This document shows positions 1 through 5,351 of a stretch of 14,235 nt of DNA, piece after piece. The notes beneath the pieces were generated by a model. That model saw only the letters and a program-made list of their open reading frames with translations, had not been told where the DNA came from and did not search any database. The position numbers and the translations under genes are program-made. Source of the stretch: an uncultured Candidatus Melainabacteria bacterium (GTDB lineage: Bacteria > Cyanobacteriota > Vampirovibrionia > Gastranaerophilales > Gastranaerophilaceae); NCBI GenBank assembly GCA_934675695.1, contig CAKURN010000013.1, positions 1 to 14,235 on the forward strand. Direction: 5' to 3'. Every line of letters begins with the position of its first letter. The stretch's first letter is position 1.

Positions 1-50
1 TTGTAACAAGCACTACAACCGCAGCAATTTTTTAGTTCGTTTATGTTCAC
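1..50 (-). CDS. Partial iron-sulfur protein, possibly a coenzyme F420 hydrogenase/dehydrogenase beta-subunit-like protein (N-terminus only)
   Basis: Only about 16 codons lie in the window; the gene runs off the left edge. Read from the GTG at 50-48, the start is MNINELKNCCGCSACY. The Cys-Cys-Gly-Cys-x-x-Cys spacing is that of a [4Fe-4S] ferredoxin-type cluster at the extreme N-terminus. It is the usual opening of proteins annotated as coenzyme F420 hydrogenase/dehydrogenase beta-subunit family, which often sit in polysaccharide or pyruvyl-transfer clusters. The GTG start is supported by a GGAAAG Shine-Dalgarno at 63-58 with 7 nt spacing and by an in-frame TGA two codons upstream. The ATG at 57-55 is in another frame that stops after 14 codons. 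The fragment is too short to name the enzyme, and another ferredoxin-domain protein is possible. Confidence 0.55.
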   Translation of the reverse strand, partial: MNINELKNCCGCSACY

Positions 51-83
51 TCGTCATCTTTCCATTCTTTGATTTTCAAACCT

Positions 84-112
84 ATTATATAAAAAATTCT
101 TAAAATTGGCAA
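84..112 (-). promoter_or_regulatory. Sigma70-type promoter for the left-edge iron-sulfur gene
   Basis: On the minus strand TTGCCA (112-107), a 17-nt spacer and a perfect TATAAT (89-84) are followed by a short leader with GGAAAG and the GTG start at 50. The predicted transcript starts near 77. Confidence 0.65.
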
Positions 113-196
113 AATGCTTAAATTTCGACGTTTTTTTAAAAAATAAATCTCAAGGTCTATTTTTTTAGAAAAATTACTTCTTTTGGTTGATGAGTT

Positions 197-245
197 TAGA
201 CTACAAAATAGTCTATATTAAGTATGTAAAACAGTATTTTACATA
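197..245. promoter_or_regulatory. Two adjacent inverted repeats upstream of the flagellar unit
   Basis: Two perfect inverted repeats lie back to back. TAGACTA (197-203) pairs with TAGTCTA (209-215) across a 5-nt gap. TATGTAAAA (223-231) pairs with TTTTACATA (237-245), again across a 5-nt gap. They end 29 bp before the start codon of the lytic transglycosylase. They could be regulator binding sites or leader hairpins. I found no convincing sigma70 or sigma28 promoter in 113-274, so the promoter position is unknown and may overlap these repeats. Confidence 0.45.
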
Positions 246-274
246 AACTGGACGATGGTAGGTAGGATTAGTTA

Positions 275-1015
275 ATGACACAAGGCATAACAAATAGCCT
301 TAATTCAACACTTATGCGTTTAAATGCTATAGAAAATAATTTTATGGCATTAGAGAGCATACAGATTTTTGATGACTCAAAAACAACGGAAAACGCTTCT
401 ATATCTGATTTTAAAACCATATTAGATGGAAAAATCGAAGAAACAAATAAAAAAGAAAACAAAATAGAAGATTTAGTATCATCAACTCCACTAGATATCC
501 AAACAGGAGTAACCGACGAGCAACAAGAAGATAAAAAAGAAAACAAAATAGAAGAAATAAAATCTGCAATCAATCTAAAGTCAAAAATAGATTTAAAAGC
601 TCAAACAAGCAATGTTGAAGAAATTATTGAAGCTTATGCAAACAAATACAACATAGATAGCGATTTTATAAAAGCAATAATAAAACAAGAGTCGAACTTC
701 AATTCTAATGCTACAAGCAAAAAAGGTGCAATGGGTTTGATGCAATTAATGCCAAAAACCGCTCAATCATTAGGTGTTGTTGATGCATACAATCCAAACC
801 AAAATATAGAAGGCGGAGTAAAATATTTGAGAGGTTTACTGGATAGATTTGACAACAATAACGAATTGGCACTTGCTGCATACAATGCAGGGCCTACTGC
901 CGTTAAAAAATACGGGGGAGTTCCGCCATATAAAGAAACACAAAATTACGTAAATTCTATAATGTCAGCCTATGAACAATTGAAAACTTTAGACAGTGAA
1001 AAGAGGTACTTATGA
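275..1015 (+). CDS. Flagellum-associated soluble lytic transglycosylase (SLT domain)
   Basis: A 246-residue protein predicted to cleave peptidoglycan glycan strands, probably to let the flagellar rod through the wall. Residues 1-110 are low-complexity, hydrophilic and charged, with a short repeated KKENKIE segment near 59 and 87. Residues 113-236 form a goose-type/SLT domain. The catalytic Glu is E139 in IKQES, followed by the family blocks GLMQLMP (154-160) and AAYNAGP (201-207). I see no signal peptide, so export through the flagellar secretion apparatus is an inference. The start is preceded by an AGGA-like Shine-Dalgarno about 8 nt away. The stop overlaps the flgF start by 4 bp (ATGA), indicating translational coupling. 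Its place before flgF/flgG suggests it takes the muramidase role of FlgJ, but it lacks the FlgJ rod-cap domain and is not called flgJ. Confidence 0.88.
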   Translation: MTQGITNSLNSTLMRLNAIENNFMALESIQIFDDSKTTENASISDFKTILDGKIEETNKKENKIEDLVSSTPLDIQTGVTDEQQEDKKENKIEEIKSAINLKSKIDLKAQTSNVEEIIEAYANKYNIDSDFIKAIIKQESNFNSNATSKKGAMGLMQLMPKTAQSLGVVDAYNPNQNIEGGVKYLRGLLDRFDNNNELALAAYNAGPTAVKKYGGVPPYKETQNYVNSIMSAYEQLKTLDSEKRYL

Positions 1016-1869
1016 TTACTAGAGGAATAGGTACAGTAGCAAACGGAATGCAGGCTATGCTGGATTTTGAAGACGTCACGGCTCACAATTTGGCAAACGT
1101 TACAACAAACGGCTTCAAACGCAGTAATATTGTTTTTCAAGACATAATGCAAGCAAATGTTCAATCTAAAAGCCAAAAAAGCGGCTACAAAGACGTTGGC
1201 ACTTTGAGTAATGGCCCTAGGTCTTATAGAACGTATATCGATTTTTCACAAGGCGGACTTGCTGAATCAAACAACAAAATGGACGTTGCAATCCAAGGGC
1301 AAGGCTTCTTCAAAATCAGATACCAAGACATAAAAGACACTGACCCTGTCGATATTAGAAATTATTATTACCAAAGAGTCGGAAACTTCGCAATTGATGA
1401 TAATAATTATTTAGTCAACAAAGATGGTGATTACGTGATGGATATGGAAAACAGAAGAATAAGAATAACACGTGACCCTCAAGCAAACGAAGTAAACAGA
1501 ATGAACCAAATGGATTTAGAAAAAGATTTGATTATAGGAGAAACAGGCAGAATCGAATTGAACAATCCAAATTTTAATGTACAATTGCAAAAAATTCAAA
1601 TTTGCGATTTTAAAGACAAAACAAAAATCTCAAACATAGGAAACGCAAAGTATTTGCCGATTTATGGACAAAATCCGGAAGTCTATACAAAATCAGACGG
1701 AGAATTTTCACTTCAACAAGGTATGGTTGAAATGTCAAATTCAAATACTGTTGTTGAAATGATTAATTCGATTAATGTTTCAAGAGGCTATGAATCAATG
1801 AGTAATATCCTAAAAACCCAGAGCGATACAATTTCTCAGGCAATAGGTTTGGGTAACATCGGACGATAA
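1012..1869 (+). CDS. flgF: Flagellar basal-body rod protein FlgF
   Basis: A 285-residue flagellar rod protein that, with FlgG, forms part of the rod joining the motor to the hook. The N-terminal rod signature NLANVTTNGFKR (26-37) sits in the usual helix. The central core block with DVAIQGQGFF is at 91-100. The C-terminal heptad-rich helix contains NTVVEMINSINVSRGYESM, the conserved terminal segment of rod and hook proteins. The start overlaps the stop of the transglycosylase gene, and flgG follows after 33 bp, so the three form one unit. FlgF and FlgG are paralogues. I call this one FlgF because the next gene is a canonical FlgG and this one has a longer, more divergent core. Like other axial proteins it has no signal peptide and is expected to leave through the flagellar export gate. 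Confidence 0.9.
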   Translation: MITRGIGTVANGMQAMLDFEDVTAHNLANVTTNGFKRSNIVFQDIMQANVQSKSQKSGYKDVGTLSNGPRSYRTYIDFSQGGLAESNNKMDVAIQGQGFFKIRYQDIKDTDPVDIRNYYYQRVGNFAIDDNNYLVNKDGDYVMDMENRRIRITRDPQANEVNRMNQMDLEKDLIIGETGRIELNNPNFNVQLQKIQICDFKDKTKISNIGNAKYLPIYGQNPEVYTKSDGEFSLQQGMVEMSNSNTVVEMINSINVSRGYESMSNILKTQSDTISQAIGLGNIGR

Positions 1870-1902
1870 ACCAGTTAGAAAAAAGGGGAGAAGAAAAGTT
1901 AT

Positions 1903-2691
1903 ATGTTAAGAGCTTTAACGACAGCAGCGACAGGCATGATTGCACAACAAAATAACCTTGATGTTATTTCAAACAACATTGCAAACTTGTCAACATACGG
2001 ATACAAAAAAGTAAGAGCAGAGTTTCAAGATTTATTGAGCCAAATCCATAGAACCCCGGGGGCTCAAATGGGACAGGGTACTTATCAACCTGTAGGTATA
2101 GAAGTCGGTTTGGGTGTAAAAACTTCTGCAACAACAAGAATTTTTTCAGTAGGAAATCTCCAATCAACAGATAGACAACTGGATATGGCAATCGCCGGAG
2201 ATGGTTTTTTTCAGGTTACTTTAGATGATGGTTCTTTTGCATATACTAGAGATGGCTCTTGGCAAATGGATTCAAACGGGCAATTAGTAACATCAGATGG
2301 TTACCAGCTTCAACCTCCGATTACTATTCCAAACAATGCAAAAGAAATCGTTGTATCCCAAGCAGGGATTGTGTCTTGTTCTACAGGGACAAATTCTGAA
2401 CAAACACAATTAGGACAAATTCAATTGGTAAAATTCCAAAACCCATCAGGGCTTCTTGCAATAGGACATAATTTGTATAGAGAAACTTCGGCTTCAGGCA
2501 CACCTTTACAAGGAACGGCCGGAGAAGAAGGCTATGGAACGATAGAACAGTGTTTTATCGAAGGTTCAAATGTCCAAACTGTAGAAGAATTGATTGGATT
2601 GATAAAAACAGAAAGGGCGTATGAATCAAATTCAAAAGTAATTTCTGCAGGTTCAGATATCTTGCAGCAAACCAACCAAATAGTAAGATAG
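1903..2691 (+). CDS. flgG: Flagellar distal rod protein FlgG
   Basis: A 262-residue distal rod protein of typical family length. The N-terminus MLRALTTAATGMIAQQ followed by NNIANLSTYGYKK is the classic FlgG opening. The central domain carries QLDMAIAGDGFFQV and the YTRDGSW block. The C-terminus ends in a conserved helix with VEELIGLIKTERAYESNSK. A purine-rich GGGGAG stretch lies 12 nt before the ATG, a rather long spacing; the nearer AGAAAAG may also contribute. No terminator directly follows. Instead the last codons run into the hairpin-repeat region, whose shared sequence already includes the TAG stop. The expected downstream flagellar genes (flgA, flgH, flgI) are absent here, so the basal-body genes are dispersed in this genome or lie outside the window. 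Confidence 0.95.
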   Translation: MLRALTTAATGMIAQQNNLDVISNNIANLSTYGYKKVRAEFQDLLSQIHRTPGAQMGQGTYQPVGIEVGLGVKTSATTRIFSVGNLQSTDRQLDMAIAGDGFFQVTLDDGSFAYTRDGSWQMDSNGQLVTSDGYQLQPPITIPNNAKEIVVSQAGIVSCSTGTNSEQTQLGQIQLVKFQNPSGLLAIGHNLYRETSASGTPLQGTAGEEGYGTIEQCFIEGSNVQTVEELIGLIKTERAYESNSKVISAGSDILQQTNQIVR

Positions 2692-2700
2692 CTGTGCGAA

Positions 2701-2731
2701 GTAAATGATTTGCGTTGAGCAAAGCATTTAC
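2701..2731. repeat. Hairpin copy A of the GTTGA-loop family
   Basis: The 13-nt arms 2701-2713 and 2719-2731 pair at 12 of 13 positions (one A/G mismatch) around the loop GTTGA (2714-2718). It is preceded by CTGTGCGAAG and followed by CCTTAGA. Confidence 0.75.
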
Positions 2732-2832
2732 GGAGTCCTTAGATAACCGCCGTTACGACTGGAGCGAAAGCGGAAGGAGTGAAGAAATCTTTGATTTCAC
2801 AGGCGGAAAAAAGATAGCTGTGCGAAGCTGAA

Positions 2833-2857
2833 ATATTGAACCGTTGAGGTTCAATAT
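2833..2857. repeat. Hairpin copy B of the GTTGA-loop family
   Basis: ATATTGAACC (2833-2842) and GGTTCAATAT (2848-2857) form a perfect 10-bp stem around the same GTTGA loop. The arm sequence is unrelated to copy A, while the loop and both flanks (CTGTGCGAAG, CCTTAGA) are kept. Confidence 0.8.
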
Positions 2858-2911
2858 GAAAGCGAAGACCTTAGAATTGCGACGTGGAACGAAGTTCATC
2901 AGGAGCAAAAC

Positions 2912-2942
2912 CTGTGCGAAGTAAATGATTTGCGTTGAGCAA
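2912..2942. repeat. Truncated copy C of the GTTGA-loop family
   Basis: It is identical to copy A for 31 bp through the 5' arm, the loop and the first bases of the 3' arm, then breaks into unrelated A-rich sequence. The full hairpin cannot form. The break lies 28 bp before tRNA-Val. Confidence 0.75.
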
Positions 2943-2970
2943 GTAAAAGCACAACAAAATAAAATTAAGA

Positions 2971-3046
2971 GGACGATTAGCTCAGCCGGTAGAGTACTAC
3001 ATTGACATTGTAGGGGTCACGTGTTCGAGTCACGTATCGTCCACCA
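2971..3046 (+). tRNA. tRNA-Val (anticodon GAC)
   Basis: A complete 76-nt tRNA with CCA encoded. The acceptor stem GGACGAT (2971-2977) pairs perfectly with ATCGTCC (3036-3042), followed by discriminator A and CCA (3044-3046). The anticodon stem CTACA/TGTAG encloses the loop TTGACAT, giving anticodon GAC, which reads GUC and GUU valine codons. The T arm ACGTG-TTCGAGT-CACGT is canonical. A terminator hairpin begins directly after CCA. No strong promoter is evident upstream: TTGAGC (2935-2940) and TAAAAT (2960-2965) are 19 nt apart, which is suboptimal, so the tRNA may also be processed from a longer transcript. Confidence 0.97.
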
Positions 3047-3076
3047 TTTAAAAGCCTTTATTTAAAGGCTTTTAAA
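3047..3076. terminator. Bidirectional intrinsic terminator between tRNA-Val and fic
   Basis: A perfect 14-bp inverted repeat (3047-3060 with 3063-3076) around a 2-nt centre has a GCC/GGC core and A/T tails on both sides. It lies directly after the tRNA CCA and one base beyond the fic stop codon, so it can serve both converging transcripts. Confidence 0.85.
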
Positions 3077-3077
3077 T

Positions 3078-4187
3078 TTATATAACTTCTTTTTCTTCAA
3101 TCAAATTCAACAAATGTGCAAATGCATACATATTAGGGCGATTTCCGCTTCCTTCTTTAATTAATTTTATAATTCCTTTATCTTCCAATTTTTGGAGCAT
3201 AGAATTTGCTGTTGCTTTTCTTTCGATTTTTATTTCTTTTGAAAATTGTGTCGAATTTATTATAGGGCATATAAACAAAGTATCCAAAATAGACTGAGAA
3301 TAAGCAGATTTCGTTGTTTGTGCTACTATTTTTTTCATTTTTTCGTATAAATCCAAAATTTCTTTGATTTTTACGATATTTTTTTCGGATTGGATAATTA
3401 TTACATTCAAAAAGAACTCAACCCATGCCTGCCAATCATTGTTTGTTGATATATTATTTAATCTTTTGTAATATTCATCTCTGTTGCTTTCAAAATATTC
3501 ACTCAAGTAAAAAGCTGGTTTATATAAGTAATTTTTTTGAAAAAGAAACAGAGGTATCAAAATTCGACCCAATCTGCCATTTCCATCTAAAAACGGGTGA
3601 ATTATTTCAAATTGAGCATGAACCAAACTGAGTTGAATAAGCAAATCTATATAATCAGAATTAACAAATTTTTCCCAGTCATCAAGAAAAATCATTAAAT
3701 TTTCAGGAGCAGGAGGCACAAAACTCGCATTTTCAATCGTCGAACCTCTAGGACCTATCCAATTTTGACGTTTTCTAAATTCTCCTCGTGCTTTATTTTC
3801 GCCACGCACACCATCTAACAAAACAAAATGAATGTTTTTAATCATATTCAAATGAATAAAAGGTTTTTCTTTCAACATATCGATTGCACATTGCGTAGCT
3901 TTACAATAGTTGTTGATTTCATTGATATCTTGTAATTTGTGTTCAGAAAAATCTTCGCCTGCGTTTTGTTTGTATACTTCTGTCAAAGTCGCTTGCGTAC
4001 CTTCGATTTTTGACGACAAAGTAGCTTCTTTTGCCGTCATTGGTGCAAGCAATATCCCAGGGTTCAAAAGATGCTTCAATGCCCCGTTGTAATTTGACAA
4101 TGCCGAATTAGACTTTGAAATTAACGGTATCAATTTTACAAAGTCCAAGTTTATATCGTTCATTTTTATAGGAATAAATGGCTGCAT
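3078..4187 (-). CDS. Fic family protein, class II autoinhibited AMP-transferase with C-terminal winged helix
   Basis: A 369-residue Fic-domain protein predicted to transfer AMP (possibly another nucleotide phosphate) from ATP to a hydroxyl side chain of a target protein. The Fic core motif HPFLDGNGRLGR is at 197-208 with catalytic H197. The substrate flap region with GEFRKRQNWIG is at 135-145. The Fic_N region carries the inhibitory (S/T)xxxE(G/N) motif as S58-SKI-E62-G63, whose Glu blocks the ATP gamma-phosphate in this class. Residues about 300-360 look like a winged helix-turn-helix (STQFSKEIKIERKATANSM), common in this family and possibly DNA-binding. The start is set by a GAGG Shine-Dalgarno 6 nt upstream. 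The gene is alone, with no separate antitoxin, as expected when inhibition is built in. A strong promoter and a box array lie directly upstream. The target protein is unknown. Confidence 0.93.
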   Translation of the reverse strand: MQPFIPIKMNDINLDFVKLIPLISKSNSALSNYNGALKHLLNPGILLAPMTAKEATLSSKIEGTQATLTEVYKQNAGEDFSEHKLQDINEINNYCKATQCAIDMLKEKPFIHLNMIKNIHFVLLDGVRGENKARGEFRKRQNWIGPRGSTIENASFVPPAPENLMIFLDDWEKFVNSDYIDLLIQLSLVHAQFEIIHPFLDGNGRLGRILIPLFLFQKNYLYKPAFYLSEYFESNRDEYYKRLNNISTNNDWQAWVEFFLNVIIIQSEKNIVKIKEILDLYEKMKKIVAQTTKSAYSQSILDTLFICPIINSTQFSKEIKIERKATANSMLQKLEDKGIIKLIKEGSGNRPNMYAFAHLLNLIEEKEVI

Positions 4188-4204
4188 AATCTACCTCAGA
4201 AGGC

Positions 4205-4233
4205 ATTATACCATTGATAATTTATTTTGTAAA
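4205..4233 (-). promoter_or_regulatory. Strong sigma70-type promoter of fic
   Basis: TTTACA (4233-4228), a 17-nt spacer and a perfect TATAAT (4210-4205) are placed just upstream of the leader and GAGG ribosome site of fic. The -35 element lies inside the first palindromic box of the tandem array. Confidence 0.8.
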
Positions 4234-4403
4234 CTGTTTTCTATAAAAAAGCGTTCAAAAAAATATTTGTAGACGGTCTTTGTAATGCAAAAATATTTGT
4301 AAACTGTTTTCTATAAAAAAGCGTTCAAAAAAATATTTGTAGACGGTCTTTGTAATGCAAAAATATTTGTAAACTATTTTCTATAAAAAAGCGTTCAAAA
4401 AAA
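4226..4403. repeat. 70-bp tandem repeat array with five phased palindromic boxes upstream of fic
   Basis: Two identical 70-bp units (4226-4295 and 4296-4365) and 38 bp of a third (4366-4403) carry one substitution (G to A at 4376). Each unit holds two versions of a box beginning TTTGTA. One has core AAAC-T-GTTT (4231-4239, 4301-4309) and the other AGAC-G-GTCT (4271-4279, 4341-4349); both cores are perfect odd palindromes. The fifth (4371-4379) is weakened by the substitution. Box centres are 40, 30, 40 and 30 bp apart. Long A-runs between boxes suggest bent DNA. The array fills the gap between fic and the next gene and overlaps the fic -35. A binding array for a regulator is the likely reading. 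Confidence 0.85.
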
Positions 4404-4410
4404 AATAAAA

Positions 4411-4674
4411 CTAATTATCCATTTCTGTCATTGTAGAATTTATCGACAATTCAGCAATCAATCTTGAAACTTCGTATCCTGAAACCATTACTTCTAAAAT
4501 AAGCTGCGAATTAATAAGAATTTTGTCCCCATATTCCATTGTGTCAGGATTTAAGCACAAAAATTCAACAAAATCTTCTCCAACATATAGAATTTTGCCA
4601 AATTCTGCTGCTGTAGCCCAACGCATGAATACTACCGTTTTTTCAAATAATTTTAGTTTTTGTATCATCTTCAT
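4411..4674 (-). CDS. Small conserved-looking protein of unknown function
   Basis: An 87-residue protein I do not recognise. Residues about 17-58 alternate hydrophobic and polar positions with turns (FGKILYVGEDFVEFLCLNP, then DKILINSQLILEVMV), which would suit a small beta-barrel such as an SH3- or Sm-like fold; this is an impression, not a match. There is no signal peptide or membrane segment. The first Met lies 6 nt after a TATCAT -10, with TTGACT 16 nt further upstream (4708-4703) inside the first codons of the divergent gene. No Shine-Dalgarno is visible, so the mRNA may be leaderless. Met3 and Met17 (4626) are alternative starts, and the latter has a weak GGTAG upstream. It is co-directional with fic but separated from it by the repeat array and the fic promoter. 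Confidence 0.6.
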   Translation of the reverse strand: MKMIQKLKLFEKTVVFMRWATAAEFGKILYVGEDFVEFLCLNPDTMEYGDKILINSQLILEVMVSGYEVSRLIAELSINSTMTEMDN

Positions 4675-4680
4675 ATATAC

Positions 4681-4708
4681 ATGATATGATTTTATTTATG
4701 AAAGTCAA
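4681..4708 (-). promoter_or_regulatory. Promoter of the 87-residue gene, probably giving a leaderless mRNA
   Basis: TTGACT (4708-4703), a 16-nt spacer and TATCAT (4686-4681) are followed by 6 nt and the ATG at 4674. It overlaps the start region of the divergent lipoate-family gene, so the two promoters share DNA. Confidence 0.5.
4682..4690 (+). promoter_or_regulatory. Extended -10 element of the lipoate-family gene
   Basis: TGATATGAT is a TGN-extended -10 placed 7 nt before the ATG at 4698. No good -35 is present. The same 9-mer forms the -10 of the aminotransferase promoter near 8611-8619. It favours the ATG at 4698 over the one at 4686, which lies inside the element. Confidence 0.4.
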
Positions 4709-5351
4709 TTTTGTTAATGATAATTGTAACATTGTAAATGATGGCAAAACCAATATGAAGCTAGACCTCGATATGTTGGATTTTGCAATCGAAAACAAGA
4801 TTGATTATGCAATGGTGAGATTTTATCAATGGTATCCAAAATGCATTAGCCTTGGCAAAAATCAAAAAAACGACATAAAAACAACAAAAATAGACATAGT
4901 AACACGCCCGAGCGGAGGCAGAGCGTTGTTGCATGATAGAGAATTAACCTATTGTTTTGTTTCACCTGTTTTTAAAGACAGCATTATAGAAAGCTACAAA
5001 GACATTTCAAACGGGCTGATTTTAGGCTTCAAAAAACTGGGAATAGAGCTTTCTTACGGCTCGAACGAGAAGAAAAACCTTGCTTACTGCATGAATATTT
5101 CAACCGGAGCTGATGTTTCATACAAAAACAAAAAATTCATAGGTTCAGCCCAATATAGAAGCAGAGGGTATCTTTTGCAGCATGGGTCTATTCCTTATGA
5201 ATTGGATTTTAATTTGATAGATGAAATTTTTAATCAAAAAACCCTAAGAGATAATATTGTTACATTGAATGAAATAAATCCAAATTTGTCAACAAAACAA
5301 ATAATAGAAGCCCTAAAAGAAGGCTTTGTCGAGTATTTTTCAACTATTTAA
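4698..5351 (+). CDS. Lipoate-protein ligase / octanoyltransferase family protein (LplA/LipM-like)
   Basis: A 217-residue protein of the biotin/lipoate A/B ligase fold, predicted to attach lipoate or octanoate to the lysine of lipoyl domains (GcvH or 2-oxoacid dehydrogenase E2). Family blocks in order, numbered from this start: RPSGGRALLHDRELTY, the ligand-binding loop, near residues 73-88; a Cys in LAYCMN near 134; and KKFIGSAQYRSRGYLLQHGS near 149-168, which contains the conserved lysine. The Cys just before the GSAQ block fits the LipM-type octanoyltransferase that uses a cysteine nucleophile, but a ligase cannot be excluded. The ATG at 4686 would add four residues. I prefer 4698 because an extended -10 overlaps 4686. 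No Shine-Dalgarno is seen. The 3' end overlaps the converging metallopeptidase gene by 12 bp. Confidence 0.85.
   Translation: MKVNFVNDNCNIVNDGKTNMKLDLDMLDFAIENKIDYAMVRFYQWYPKCISLGKNQKNDIKTTKIDIVTRPSGGRALLHDRELTYCFVSPVFKDSIIESYKDISNGLILGFKKLGIELSYGSNEKKNLAYCMNISTGADVSYKNKKFIGSAQYRSRGYLLQHGSIPYELDFNLIDEIFNQKTLRDNIVTLNEINPNLSTKQIIEALKEGFVEYFSTI

Larger units (their letters stand above)
2685..2942. repeat. Composite hairpin-repeat region between flgG and tRNA-Val
   Basis: A non-coding stretch visibly richer in G+C than its surroundings, built from related pieces. A 17-bp string AAGATAGCTGTGCGAAG occurs at 2685-2701 and 2811-2827. A 31-bp string is identical at 2692-2722 and 2912-2942. Each CTGTGCGAAG (2692, 2818, 2912) leads into a stem whose loop is GTTGA. 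Copies A and B share CCTTAGA on the 3' side (2737-2743 and 2869-2875). Further small hairpins lie between them: GAAATC/GATTTC at 2784-2798 and GAAC/GTTC at 2887-2897. CCGCC (about 2748) can pair with GGCGG (about 2802). I see no credible open reading frame. Its function is unknown; it may be a dispersed REP-like or RNA-structured repeat. Confidence 0.75.

Noticed and set aside
51..274. Riboswitch or sigma28 promoter before the flagellar genes
   Set aside because: The hairpins are simple dyads that match no riboswitch class I know. TAAA and GACGAT-like pieces are present, but their spacing is far from the sigma28 consensus.
246..274. CsrA/RsmA site around two GGA motifs near the transglycosylase ribosome site
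   Set aside because: Two GGA trinucleotides in a purine-rich leader are expected by chance, and they are not in hairpin loops.
2685..2942. Insertion sequence or MITE remnant
   Set aside because: No terminal inverted repeats bound the whole region, no target duplication is visible and no transposase fragment is found; a structured repeat explains it better.
3078..4187. Fic as half of a two-gene toxin-antitoxin system
   Set aside because: The inhibitory S-x-x-x-E-G motif is within the Fic protein itself, and no small antitoxin gene adjoins it in operon; the 87-residue gene lacks that motif and has a separate promoter.
4226..4403. Possible CRISPR array
   Set aside because: The whole 70-bp unit is repeated without unique spacers, there are only about 2.5 copies and no cas gene is near.
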